A DNA stretch of 64,000 bases from Vibrio maerlii. Lineage in GTDB: Bacteria; Pseudomonadota; Gammaproteobacteria; Enterobacterales; Vibrionaceae. This document shows, piece by piece, positions 27,184 through 35,906 of this stretch. The number at the start of each line of letters is the position of its first letter. Position 1 is the stretch's first letter. The DNA lies in contig NZ_QRHC01000001.1 of the NCBI RefSeq assembly GCF_003415655.1, forward strand, positions 124,001-188,000. Direction: 5' to 3'. The position numbers were made by a program, and so were the translations under genes. The notes under the pieces are model-generated. The model saw nothing but the letters and a program-made list of their open reading frames with translations, ran no database searches and was not told where the DNA came from.

Positions 27184-28218
27184 TTACTTAATCAACCTCA
27201 CCACCAGCGAGCCCGGTGCTCGCAGGGTTTCAAGGTTGTGGCTCAGCACTGTACCCGACTCTGGTGCATAATATCGACTGAGTTCAATACCCAGCGCATC
27301 ATATTGAATCGCGAGTAACTCCCCCTCTTCTACTTCTTGCATCATCGTCACTTGTGGTTCAATGAATCCGCCTTGCTTCGCTTTGATGCTAATGGTTTTT
27401 GTACCCTCTAACGGAGATGCCGTAACCTCGGCTGTGCCAGCAATCACATGCTTCGACTTCAGGATGTTCATCACCCCATCAGCAGCGCGCTCGACTAACT
27501 CAGCTTCATAGTAACGCCCAGATCCAACCTCAACCGTGATACTCGGTACGTGATGAGTATTCCACGCCGTCTCTAGCACACCCTTCTCGCCTGGGTCATT
27601 TAAGATCACATCGGCGTTCATCAGCTGCGCCATCGCTTTAGATTGCTCAATACGATAATCGGCGAAAATATACAGCGGGTAACAAGTACCGGTGGTTTGA
27701 GTGTGAAGGTCAATCGCCAGATCTGCATTGGGTAATAGCAGGTTATTCCAAAGCGAATGAAGGTAACGTTCTACCTCATTACCCTCAGCACTCCCAGGGA
27801 AGTAGCGGTTTAAATTCGAAGACGAGGTATCGGGATCAACCGCAATGAAGTCACGACTGTGATGCAAAATACCGGTTAAATTGATCATCGGAACAATTGT
27901 CACACATCCAGCGATCTTCTGGTCAACTAAGCGCTGCGCCACTTTCATCGCCGTCATGATGCCGTTTTGCTCATCACCATGAACGCCAGCGGTGATCATC
28001 ACACGGCAACCGTTTGTTTCACCTTTAAAAACTCGCACAGGTAAATGTTGCCACTGACCAATCGCATTGGTCGCAACCGCGAAGTTAAGAATATGCTCAC
28101 CGGCGGTTAAGCTGTTCACGTCAAGCCTGTGAACATAGTTCAATGAATGAACCTGATTATTAGACGTCATCTTTGATTCCATTTGAATAGAAAGACCGGC
28201 CCTACTGATGTTATCCAT
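27184..28218 (-). CDS. succinylglutamate desuccinylase/aspartoacylase-family zinc hydrolase
   Basis: The protein has the zinc-binding HxxE of the M14/AspA family in ITAGVHGDEQNG and the third ligand in AIDLHTQTTG. The substrate-side NLNRYFPG and TVEVGSG motifs and a C-terminal beta-rich domain are also present. It probably hydrolyses an N-acyl amino acid or a related amide. The start is ambiguous: ATG 28218 (AGGCAGG upstream) gives 344 residues, ATG 28170 (GGA upstream) gives 328, and an ATG at 28305 would add a poorly conserved leader. The closest known relatives are general members of the family rather than AstE itself. Confidence 0.8.
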   Translation of the reverse strand: MDNISRAGLSIQMESKMTSNNQVHSLNYVHRLDVNSLTAGEHILNFAVATNAIGQWQHLPVRVFKGETNGCRVMITAGVHGDEQNGIMTAMKVAQRLVDQKIAGCVTIVPMINLTGILHHSRDFIAVDPDTSSSNLNRYFPGSAEGNEVERYLHSLWNNLLLPNADLAIDLHTQTTGTCYPLYIFADYRIEQSKAMAQLMNADVILNDPGEKGVLETAWNTHHVPSITVEVGSGRYYEAELVERAADGVMNILKSKHVIAGTAEVTASPLEGTKTISIKAKQGGFIEPQVTMMQEVEEGELLAIQYDALGIELSRYYAPESGTVLSHNLETLRAPGSLVVRLIK

Positions 28219-28420
28219 GGCCTGCCTTTGAAAGATTGTGTTGAATCTTATACCAATCTCATTAATGAGATGTCCAGAAATAGCCGTGATTGATATGAGT
28301 CTCATCGACGCAAAGCCAACAAAGTCACCATTTATTGTCCATTACGCCAATAATCAAAACTACAAACCTCAAGATTTGGTCAATACTTAGCAAGGTTTTA
28401 CTCAATCACAGGAAAGAACG

Positions 28421-28999
28421 ATGAAAAAGGCCGGAACCCTACTCTCACTTCTTATGGCGACCACGAGTTTTTCCACCATCTCCGCCAGTTATTATCAAGT
28501 GAATGAAGAACTCTCAACCGTTAACTTTGCCACCATCAAAAAGCAGTACATTGTCGAGCCGTCTGTTATCACAGGAGTCTCAGGCCAGGTCGGGGATGAT
28601 GGAATGTTGATGATAGAAATTCCTCTCAGTTCACTCGATACCGGTGTATCGATCCGAAATGACCGACTCAACGATCTATTCTTCAACAATAAACAATTTC
28701 CGAACGTAGAAGTGTCCGCCAAAGTCCCAGACGAGGTAATGAAAGAGGGGGATATGGTGATGCAGAAAATGGTGCCAGCGTCGGTCAAGCTCTATGGCCA
28801 GTCAATGGATGTGATCTTTACCGTCAATATCATGAAATCAGGCGATCACATGATGGTCTCTACCGTTAAACCAACGGTGATCAACGGCCTTGATTTTGGC
28901 ATACCAAAAGAGAGTTTAGAAAAAGTGTCCAACACCGTTGGCGATATTGCGATATCAACCAGTGTACCGGTCAATTTCTCGTTGGTGCTGAAGAAATAG
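28421..28999 (+). CDS. YceI-family periplasmic protein
   Basis: This 192-residue protein has an N-terminal signal peptide (MKKAGTLLSLLMATTSFS, cleavage around SIS-A) and the YceI lipocalin-like barrel. The opening strand is YYQVNEELSTVNFATIKKQY, and FFNNKQFPNVEVSAKV marks the family. YceI proteins bind isoprenoid or similar lipophilic ligands in the periplasm. An AGGAAAG site precedes the ATG. A perfect stem CCCTCTCTT / AAGAGAGGG at 29008-29041 follows the stop without a T run and may be a weak terminator. Confidence 0.88.
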   Translation: MKKAGTLLSLLMATTSFSTISASYYQVNEELSTVNFATIKKQYIVEPSVITGVSGQVGDDGMLMIEIPLSSLDTGVSIRNDRLNDLFFNNKQFPNVEVSAKVPDEVMKEGDMVMQKMVPASVKLYGQSMDVIFTVNIMKSGDHMMVSTVKPTVINGLDFGIPKESLEKVSNTVGDIAISTSVPVNFSLVLKK

Positions 29000-29046
29000 C
29001 CATCAATCCCTCTCTTTCTCTGTTGTGCTGCAAGAGAGGGAAAACT

Positions 29047-29508
29047 CTAATCGTTCATGAGGTAGCAAAAGGTTCGGCCGAAGACTTGATGCGCTACCGT
29101 TTCATCATTAAAGACTTGGGTAATTTTTGTCTTAAAACGTTCAACTCCGACTTTGGCTGGCTCCGTCGATTTCACTTTAGCCGCTTCGACAAACATTACT
29201 TCTAAAATACGACGAAATCGAACATCATTTTCATTCTCTAATGCGCGCATCCAAGAGGCTTCGAAGTTGTCTTTAGAGGACCAATCTAGAAACTCAGAAA
29301 TGATTGGGCCAATCTTTCCTTCCCAAGCTAGAGGGAAATGGTCACTGGTTGGAAAGTATCGTTGAATCGTACTCTTTGTCGTTCCAAAGCGTTTTGCAAT
29401 TTCTGCATAAGTAACCGCTTGAATCCCCTCATTCCAAAAAATATCCAAAATGATTGCATTCAGTTCTGCCTGTTTACGAGCTTTTTCTTCAGTAGATATA
29501 CGAGCCAT
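29047..29508 (-). CDS. TetR-like regulator, paralogue 1
   Basis: This 153-residue protein has an N-terminal TetR-type helix-turn-helix (ILDIFWNEGIQAVTYAEIAK, then RFGTTKSTIQRYFP, residues about 18-52) and a short helical C-terminal half. GAGGAATTT before the ATG is a good ribosome site. Three further genes at 31421-33034 encode clear paralogues with the same KSTIQRYYP-type recognition helix. It is shorter than most TetR proteins (about 190-220 residues), so the ligand-binding domain is small. The target is unknown; it sits next to a diguanylate cyclase gene on the same strand. Confidence 0.75.
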   Translation of the reverse strand: MARISTEEKARKQAELNAIILDIFWNEGIQAVTYAEIAKRFGTTKSTIQRYFPTSDHFPLAWEGKIGPIISEFLDWSSKDNFEASWMRALENENDVRFRRILEVMFVEAAKVKSTEPAKVGVERFKTKITQVFNDETVAHQVFGRTFCYLMND

Positions 29509-29675
29509 AAATTCCTCAGAGACATAAAGTACGACATTCCATAAGAATACATGCTGCTTTCTTGATTTAGAACATCATTCCGTTAAATGTTACACTTTGA
29601 AACGTTAGAGAGAGAAGAGTAAAAAGCGGCTTATTAAATGTATTCGACAAGGTGAGGGTTTCTCGCCCTATATCT

Positions 29676-30611
29676 TTATGACCAAGAATAATCAGAGACC
29701 GAAGAAAACATCAATGTGTAATCGAGACGGGGCCCTTTTTCCTGCTCATTAGGTTCACTACTCTGCTTTGAATCAAGCTTTAACTTATACATGTCTTGGT
29801 CGGCTCTTTTGATCAAGGATTCTATCGAGTTCAGCTCTTGGGCAACCGAAATAGACATACCCACACTTAGACCAATACCCAGCTTAGAAAGCAGCGGTTG
29901 ATTCTTAAGTTGAGCGGTTAGCAGCGCCTTAAATTCTAGAATGTCTTCATAGCTATCTGAGTAGTAGATACCGACAAACTCATCGCCGCCAAGACGACCA
30001 TTAACACCGACCCCTTTGAAGGTGCGGTTGAACACGTCACCTACCTGACAAAGCACCGCATCCCCAACATCATGACCATGCTGATCGTTCACCTGCTTGA
30101 ATTTATCTACATCACCAAAAAACGCTGCGACATAGCGAGCACCCGAGTGCAGCTTGGCCTTCGATTTGGTCAGCAAGGCTTTGCGGTTCAAGCAGTTCGT
30201 GAGTGGATCGTGCTCGGCTTGGTATCGCACTTCCTCATCAAGCGCCAACTTTTCAAGTGCCGTGGTGTAGAAAGCTGCCAGCATTTGCAGTCGCTGCGCA
30301 TCATCGCTCGATTCGCTGCCTACCTTGTTCACCACCAGCTCACCAAAGTGGCGACCTTGACTCGAAGTCAAAGGTGCAGAAAGTTGCTGCATATACGACT
30401 GGCGTGCCAGTTCGTAGCTTGATAATGATTGCTTCAATGTGCTCAGAGATTGAGTGGAACGACGGATTAAAACAGTCGCGTCGTTAAACCACTGCTTGGC
30501 GAGGTCAATCACTCGCTGGTTGAGCTCTTCACTATCCATACCCAAAGAAAGGTCAGTAAAAAGCTGATTGATTTGCTGATAAGCCGATAATAAAGATTGT
30601 TGTTGATTCAT
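29676..30611 (-). CDS. diguanylate cyclase (GGDEF), soluble
   Basis: This 311-residue protein has an N-terminal helical region of about 130 residues without a recognised sensor domain or membrane segment. Its GGDEF domain is complete: DPLTNCLNRKAL, then FFGDVDKFKQVNDQHGHDVG and the active site RLGGDEFVG. No RxxD inhibitory site is present at the usual place. It should make c-di-GMP in the cytoplasm. It stands upstream of TetR-like paralogue 1 on the same strand, with 167 bases between. It lies inside the region rich in surface-polysaccharide genes, a common output of c-di-GMP. Confidence 0.88.
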   Translation of the reverse strand: MNQQQSLLSAYQQINQLFTDLSLGMDSEELNQRVIDLAKQWFNDATVLIRRSTQSLSTLKQSLSSYELARQSYMQQLSAPLTSSQGRHFGELVVNKVGSESSDDAQRLQMLAAFYTTALEKLALDEEVRYQAEHDPLTNCLNRKALLTKSKAKLHSGARYVAAFFGDVDKFKQVNDQHGHDVGDAVLCQVGDVFNRTFKGVGVNGRLGGDEFVGIYYSDSYEDILEFKALLTAQLKNQPLLSKLGIGLSVGMSISVAQELNSIESLIKRADQDMYKLKLDSKQSSEPNEQEKGPRLDYTLMFSSVSDYSWS

Positions 30612-30757
30612 GTCTGCTATATGCGTTTATTTTAGTTAAGCACTAACATGATATCCATATGCGTACCAAGTACCCTTTAGTTGATATAGTAAGCGTAATT
30701 GACGACACGATCAACAATAAAGCGTACGGATTACCCTAAAAATTTCATACGAAAGTT

Positions 30758-31380
30758 TAGGGGCAGATTTTAGAGCGCTTCGCTTAAGAACGGACCCTAC
30801 ACTGACCCCGACCACCTAGCCTGATTTGAGCACCAAACCGGGGGGCAGAATCACCGCATGATTCCGTGCATTCAATGCGTTCAGAGCTGACTGCAACTCT
30901 GCCCCCATTCTCGAACCTGCTCTTACTCCTCCCCTTTTTCACCGAACTATTGAGATCAACGATGCTAATCCAAGGGGAGGCTGGGAGGGGTTGCGAGTGA
31001 TGGAAGTAAGTCTTACTTGGGGTCAAAGTCACCGCATGATTCCGAGCATTCAATGCGTTCAGAGCCGACTGCAACTCTGACCCCATCCACGGAACCCGCT
31101 CTTACTCCTCCCCTTTTTCACCGAACCATTGAGATCGACGATGCTAATCCAAGGGGAGGTTGGGAGGGGTTGCTAGCGATGAAACCAAACCTTACTTGGG
31201 GTCAGAGTCACCGCATGATTCCGTGCATTCAATGCGTTCAGAGCCGACTGCAACTCTGACCCCATTCTCGATCATGCTCTTGCTCCTCCCTTTTTCACCA
31301 AAGCATTGAGATCAACTATGCCAATCCAAGGGGAGGCAGGGAGGGGTTGCTAACGCCGGGCACACCCGACACTGACCCCG
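30758..31380. repeat. palindromic repeat cluster 3 (A-C-A-C-A-C and a truncated B)
   Basis: No gene lies in this gap. A fragment AGGGGCAGAT and part of a D module (30758-30794) come first. A module A with changed ends (GGGGGCAGAAT / ACTCTGCCCCC) lies at 30841-30906, C at 30919-30996, A at 31019-31084, C at 31099-31180, A at 31198-31263 and C at 31275-31354. Then comes only the right third of a B module (31355-31380, GACACTGACCCC end), joined directly to C. Confidence 0.9.
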
Positions 31381-31420
31381 ACCACCAAGCCTGATTTAAG
31401 ACTTGTGAAGTGAAGTGGCT

Positions 31421-31882
31421 TTAGTTCTTGATCAAGAAATAGAACGTCTTACCGAACAGCTCGTCAGCAACGCTGCGATCACCAAAGGCTTCTGCGATTT
31501 TGCCGATAAAGCGATCGACACCGACGCCAGTTTGAGGTGATGGGGTTTCACGAAGTGTTTCGTGGAAAAGTAGCTCTAAAACACGGCGAAAGCGCAGGTC
31601 TTCTTTATTCGATAGCGCATCCATCCAAGACTGCATAAACTTATCTTTCGAAGACCAATCCAGGTGGCCGGCGATGATCGGCATCACCTTACCTTGCAGT
31701 GCCAAGCCAAAGTGTTCGTGGCTTGGGTAGTAACGCTGAATAGCGCTCTTCGTTGTACCAAAGCGCTTCGCAACTTCCGCGTAAGAAACCGCGGGCCAGC
31801 CTTCGTTCCAAAAAATATCCAGAACGATTTCATTCAACGCTTCTTGCTTACGAGCTCTTTCTTCTGCAGTAATCTTTGCCAT
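31421..31882 (-). CDS. TetR-like regulator, paralogue 2
   Basis: This protein (about 153 residues) is closely similar to paralogue 1. It shares the N-terminal LDIFWNEG and AKRFGTTKSAIQRYYPSHEH motifs and an LDWSSKDKF segment. I take ATG 31882, which gives the MAKI start equivalent to the MARI start of the other three; a TTG seven codons upstream is possible. It should bind DNA as a dimer. It is followed by repeat cluster 3 and lies downstream of paralogues 3 and 4. No ligand or target can be assigned. Confidence 0.73.
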   Translation of the reverse strand: MAKITAEERARKQEALNEIVLDIFWNEGWPAVSYAEVAKRFGTTKSAIQRYYPSHEHFGLALQGKVMPIIAGHLDWSSKDKFMQSWMDALSNKEDLRFRRVLELLFHETLRETPSPQTGVGVDRFIGKIAEAFGDRSVADELFGKTFYFLIKN

Positions 31883-32063
31883 AGGTAAGTGACCAATTAT
31901 CAAACTTAATTTAACTGTAGACCTCGTTTGAAATGTTTACGAGGTACGCTTTGCAGTTAAATTAACACATTCATCAACCAGTTTAAGGTTTATAAAGTCA
32001 TGATTTGGTCAAATGTGACAGGAGTCGGTCAATATAGACCGAGCAATAGAGTAACAGAGAGTA

Positions 32064-32537
32064 TTACGCGGCTACTTGTGTGTCGATACAGGCGATCATT
32101 AATCCACCAATTGCGCGTTTCGTCAATGGCTCGGTTTGCTCGGCACCAAAGTGTTTAGTAATGAATTTGCGCAAGTTCTTTAAGCCAGCTTGCGCTTGAC
32201 GGCCATTCAAACCAATCAATGAATCCTTCACAATCAGCTCAAAGGTGTTCCTAAACAAAGGATCAACAGCGTTCGCAATCCATGATTGTAAAAAACGCTC
32301 TGGGCACTGCTTGTCAAAACGATCGGCAAATAGAGGGAAAGTTCGACCTTCTATGGCTTCTAAAAAATCCATACGCGTTGGATAGTAGCGTTGAATCGTA
32401 CTCTTAGTACCACCAATTTCCGTTGCAACACGCTGGTAAGTCACCGCATTCCAACCTTCTGTGCGAAACACCTGCCACACAATATCATCCAATGCCTGCT
32501 TCTTTTGCGCTCGTGCTTCTCTTGTGATTCTAGCCAT
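32064..32537 (-). CDS. TetR-like regulator, paralogue 3
   Basis: This 157-residue protein has the same helix-turn-helix form (VFRTEGWNAVTYQRVATEIG, then GTKSTIQRYYP) and a C-terminal helical domain. It starts two bases after the stop codon of paralogue 4, so the two are translationally coupled. Sequence similarity to paralogues 1 and 2 is mainly in the DNA-binding half. Such short TetR-like proteins next to polysaccharide genes suggest local control, but this is inference. Confidence 0.73.
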   Translation of the reverse strand: MARITREARAQKKQALDDIVWQVFRTEGWNAVTYQRVATEIGGTKSTIQRYYPTRMDFLEAIEGRTFPLFADRFDKQCPERFLQSWIANAVDPLFRNTFELIVKDSLIGLNGRQAQAGLKNLRKFITKHFGAEQTEPLTKRAIGGLMIACIDTQVAA

Positions 32538-32539
32538 TC

Positions 32540-33034
32540 TTACTTACTCACTTCCTTCATATCCTCATTTACCTTTGCGTCCGCTGTATTTACGATCAAT
32601 CCGCCATACATGTCGTATATCAACTGCTCTGCGGTTGCTTCCGCAAAGTGTTGGTTCAAAAATCGTCGCAAATTTTGAGTGCCATGTGCCGCAAATTGAT
32701 TACCTGTTTGCTCAACGGCAGTGCTCAAAGCCATGCTAAAAACATTTGCGAGATGAGGGTGCTCCATCGCAGAAAACCACGATTCAAGTAGCGCCTCTGG
32801 ACTAGACGTGTCGAGCTGTTCAGCCAGTAGCTTCATTGGTCGGCCACGAATCCCATCTAGAAAATCGTCTTGCGACGGATAGTAACGCTGCATAGTGCTT
32901 TTCTTGCTGCCAAACTCATCCGCCAAACGCTGATAAGTGATCGCATCCCAGCCTTCGTTAGTGAAAATTTTCCAGATAAGATCATCAAGTACTTGCTTGT
33001 TCTTATCACGTTGTTCTTGGGTAATTCGAGCCAT
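32540..33034 (-). CDS. TetR-like regulator, paralogue 4
   Basis: This 164-residue protein has the helix-turn-helix IFTNEGWDAITYQRLADEFG, then SKKSTMQRYYPSQ. It is the first gene of the pair with paralogue 3. AAGAAG before the ATG is a plausible ribosome site. The C-terminal halves of paralogues 3 and 4 share features (a LRRFLNQHFA / LRKFITKHFGA segment), which suggests the pair arose by duplication, as did 1 and 2. A diverged B module lies just upstream. Confidence 0.73.
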   Translation of the reverse strand: MARITQEQRDKNKQVLDDLIWKIFTNEGWDAITYQRLADEFGSKKSTMQRYYPSQDDFLDGIRGRPMKLLAEQLDTSSPEALLESWFSAMEHPHLANVFSMALSTAVEQTGNQFAAHGTQNLRRFLNQHFAEATAEQLIYDMYGGLIVNTADAKVNEDMKEVSK

Positions 33035-33058
33035 AACTTCTTAATTAATTGTTCAATC

Positions 33059-33152
33059 GGGGTCAGTGTCTAGTTTGTGCCTTGCTGCAAGTACAGCAAA
33101 ACCATCGGAGTTCTCTGATGTTGAGGCTGCATGTAGTTTTGACACTGACCCC
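33059..33152. repeat. diverged module B, inverted relative to the others
   Basis: The ends GGGGTCAGTGTC and GACACTGACCCC are intact and the length (94 bp) matches B. The interior differs: in reverse complement it contains AGCCTCAACA like other B copies, so this copy appears inverted. It separates the TetR-like pair from the wzb-like gene. Confidence 0.75.
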
Positions 33153-33201
33153 AGTTTGAGTGCTATATGCGAAACGTTCTAAACGTCTGTACGTTTCCCA
33201 C

Positions 33202-33645
33202 TTATCGCAGCTTATTCGCCCACGCATGAGCCGCACGATAGATGCGCTGATACGCCAACTGAAACGCTGCCATGTCACGCTTATATGGGTCGGTAATGGT
33301 GGCATCACCGCTCCACTGCCCGAACAGCAACGTTTTACTGCGAGCGTTCGGTACAAGATCCGCAATCAAATCAATGTGACCCGACTCCATCACCAAAATC
33401 AGATCATGCTCATCACAAAGCTCTTGCGTTAATTGCTGTGCTGAGTGAGTGCTGAGATCGAGCCCCACCGATTGAGCGATTTCTTGAGAGTTGCCATCCG
33501 CTGCATTGCCAACCAGGTTACTCTTCTCAACCATGATGCCCGCAGACGCAATCTGCTTATTAGGCAGAAGGTCAGCCAGCAAGGCCTCACCCAAAGGCGA
33601 GCGACAGATATTGCCAATGCAGACAACCAAAATCTTATTAAACAT
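33202..33645 (-). CDS. wzb: low-molecular-weight protein-tyrosine phosphatase, Wzb/Etp type
   Basis: This 147-residue protein has the P-loop CIGNICRSP (C9, R15) and the general-acid motif DPYKR, with the usual length of the family. Wzb proteins dephosphorylate the C-terminal tyrosines of the Wzc kinase and so allow cycles of polysaccharide polymerisation and export. The matching kinase is at 62979-64000, 29 kb away, with the glycan genes in between. It follows the O-antigen-ligase-like gene on the same strand after 41 bases. Confidence 0.9.
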   Translation of the reverse strand: MFNKILVVCIGNICRSPLGEALLADLLPNKQIASAGIMVEKSNLVGNAADGNSQEIAQSVGLDLSTHSAQQLTQELCDEHDLILVMESGHIDLIADLVPNARSKTLLFGQWSGDATITDPYKRDMAAFQLAYQRIYRAAHAWANKLR

Positions 33646-33686
33646 AGAAAAACCTATTCGTTAACTGAGTCGTTAAAGCCAAGGCC

Positions 33687-35063
33687 CTAACGACGAGCAA
33701 TCTTGATGCTTTGCGTACAACCCGTCATCACTAAGATCAGGATGAAGGTCATCGCATTTGCTGGGGCTTGCAGATTGAAATCAACCGAGATGTGCATCAA
33801 CATGCCAATCAACGCAATCAAGCAGCCTAATGCCAAGCCTCGTAGCGTTTTGCTGTTGCGTTTTCTCATCGAGCGAATCGCAATGATCACCGCCCAAATC
33901 CACATCAAACCCAACATGGCCGTAGCAGGGACACCCGCTTCTACTGCGAACTGTAAATAGTCATTGTGGGCATGGTCATAAAAACCAATATTGAAATCGG
34001 CATAGCGAGGGAAGATGGAATAGAAGCTCCCCATACCCGTGCCGGTTACTGGGTATTCTTCGACAATCGGCAGTGACCACTGAATCACCTCATCACGCGT
34101 CTCTTTGAGTACCGAAGTTTGCTCTAAGCGATCTTTCACTTTATCCAAGCCAAACACGGTGCCAACCACTAAGGTATCCACCAGAATCAGACTCACGATG
34201 AGCGGGACCAAAGCACGCGGTTTGTCTTTGAAGAACAGCAACGCCACCACGCCACCCAAGGTAGTTGCAGCAAAAAACGCCGTGTTACCCATGCGTGAGC
34301 GAGTCATCACCAAGGCAATCACCATGATGATCAACGCCAAACGGACAAACATCTTGCGAGACACCAAGCCATCACTCCAACGGCGAATACGCTCATGCCA
34401 GCTACCCGATGGGCTGATATGCAGTTGAGAAACAATCAAACCTGATCCCACCGCCAAACACATCATTAAGTAGTTGGCTAAGTGGTTTTTATAGACGAAC
34501 GACGCCGTCGCGATACCACTTTCTCTAAAGCCAAACAGCAGCGAGTATTTCCAACCCAATAGCACCGCCATCGCACCATAAAATGCCTGTAGTGTGCCGC
34601 TCACCACCAACGTCATTGCCAAAGTTTTCAGGCGAGCTGGTGTATGAATTAAGATCGCGGCATTAAAGGCCAATAGCGTATAAGTAATACCTTTCACCAG
34701 CGAGGTCGTCGAAGCATGAACATCGAGCGACAATGCGCCTTGGCTAGCGCCCGCGACTTGGTAGATCTCCGCTGTTGCTGGCGAAATTTGCGCCAACAGA
34801 CCTAAATCTAACGGGATGATCTGCACGGCATTCCACACTTGGAACAGCGTCAATGGCACAAGCAACCAAGAAAAGCGCTTCAAGCGAGCAAATGGAAACG
34901 CACGCTCTTGCGGTAAGTAACTCACCGCCAGGCACAAGGTTTGGATTGCCACCATAATTTCGGCAATAGACCACGCCCACACGCGATTAGACGCCAGTGG
35001 AATCGGTAACCAAATTATCAATACCAGCAGCAAAGCGTAGCTGACTTTTTCAAAACGAATCAT
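33687..35063 (-). CDS. O-antigen ligase/polymerase-like membrane protein (Wzy_C family)
   Basis: This 458-residue protein has about eleven hydrophobic segments. A large loop near residues 340-385 contains YPVTGTGMGSFYSIFP and the DHAHNDYLQ motif, whose histidines are typical of WaaL and Wzy_C proteins. It should join or polymerise undecaprenyl-linked saccharides at the periplasmic face. Ligase and polymerase cannot be told apart from sequence. It is likely co-transcribed with the wzb-like gene. The upstream region holds repeat cluster 4 rather than an obvious promoter. Confidence 0.85.
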   Translation of the reverse strand: MIRFEKVSYALLLVLIIWLPIPLASNRVWAWSIAEIMVAIQTLCLAVSYLPQERAFPFARLKRFSWLLVPLTLFQVWNAVQIIPLDLGLLAQISPATAEIYQVAGASQGALSLDVHASTTSLVKGITYTLLAFNAAILIHTPARLKTLAMTLVVSGTLQAFYGAMAVLLGWKYSLLFGFRESGIATASFVYKNHLANYLMMCLAVGSGLIVSQLHISPSGSWHERIRRWSDGLVSRKMFVRLALIIMVIALVMTRSRMGNTAFFAATTLGGVVALLFFKDKPRALVPLIVSLILVDTLVVGTVFGLDKVKDRLEQTSVLKETRDEVIQWSLPIVEEYPVTGTGMGSFYSIFPRYADFNIGFYDHAHNDYLQFAVEAGVPATAMLGLMWIWAVIIAIRSMRKRNSKTLRGLALGCLIALIGMLMHISVDFNLQAPANAMTFILILVMTGCTQSIKIARR

Positions 35064-35208
35064 GACAAAACCAAAATAATAAATAACGAGTTATAGATGA
35101 CGAGACGCTTCGCTACGGGTTAAAGGTAAAAGCGAACCCACTCCACTAAACAACACAAGATCCCCGATGTACTCGTCGCCTCGCGCTCGAGGATGACGAA
35201 CTTAACTT

Positions 35209-35775
35209 GGGGTCAGAGTCACCGCATAATCCCGAGCATTCAATGCGTTCAGAGCCGACTGCAACTCTGACCCCATTCTCGAACCCGCTCTTGCTCCTCC
35301 CCTTTGTCACCGACCCATTGAGATCGACGATGCCAATCCAAGGGGAGGCTGGGAGGGGTTGCTAGCGATGTAACCAACCCCAACTTGAGTATCAAACCGG
35401 GGTCAGAGTCACCGCATGATTCCGAATATTCAATGCGTTCAGAGCTGACTGCAACTCTGACCCCGTCCACGAACCTGCTCTTACTCCTCCCCTTCACCAC
35501 CAAACCATTGAGATCGACGATGCTAATCCAAGGGGAGGCTGGGAGGGGTTGCTAGCGAAGTAACCAACCCAACTTGAGTACTACACAGGGGTTAGAGTCA
35601 CCGCATGATTCCAAGCATTCAATGCGTTCAGAGCCGACTGCAACTCTGACCCCCATTCTCGAACCCCTGCTTTTTAGCTCTTTCTATAGCGAAGCGTTCT
35701 ATAGGACGGAGTCCGTTCTAAACTCTAAACTCTGCTCTCAAACGAAGTCCGTTCTTAAGCGAAGCGCTCTAGACT
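35209..35775. repeat. palindromic repeat cluster 4 (A-C-A-C-A-D)
   Basis: No gene lies between 35064 and 35906. Modules: A 35209-35274, C 35287-35369, A 35399-35464, C 35477-35559, A 35588-35654 (left end altered to GGGGTTAGAGT), D 35675-35775 (an extended form with a second GAAGTCCGTTCTTAAGCG unit). The A-C period is about 190 bases and the two full A-C units are nearly identical, so they probably arose by tandem duplication. Confidence 0.9.
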
Positions 35776-35906
35776 CTATTAAGCTGTTACGCTTCAGACC
35801 CATATCAATACGCACTTGATACCCATTGATTTGGCCCCGAAACAAAGCCCTGATTTCACCTCTCGATCAAACCAGAGCTTTGACACACAACCAATAAATC
35901 GGTCGA

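Noticed and set aside
29008-29041. Strong intrinsic terminator after the YceI gene
   Set aside because: A good stem is present, but no T run follows on either strand, so it is noted only as a possible weak terminator.
30784-31259. Short open frames in the repeat modules giving similar peptides (for example GSELQSALNALNARNHAV)
   Set aside because: They arise from the palindromic A modules and linkers, recur with every copy, lack ribosome sites and follow the repeat rather than codon structure.
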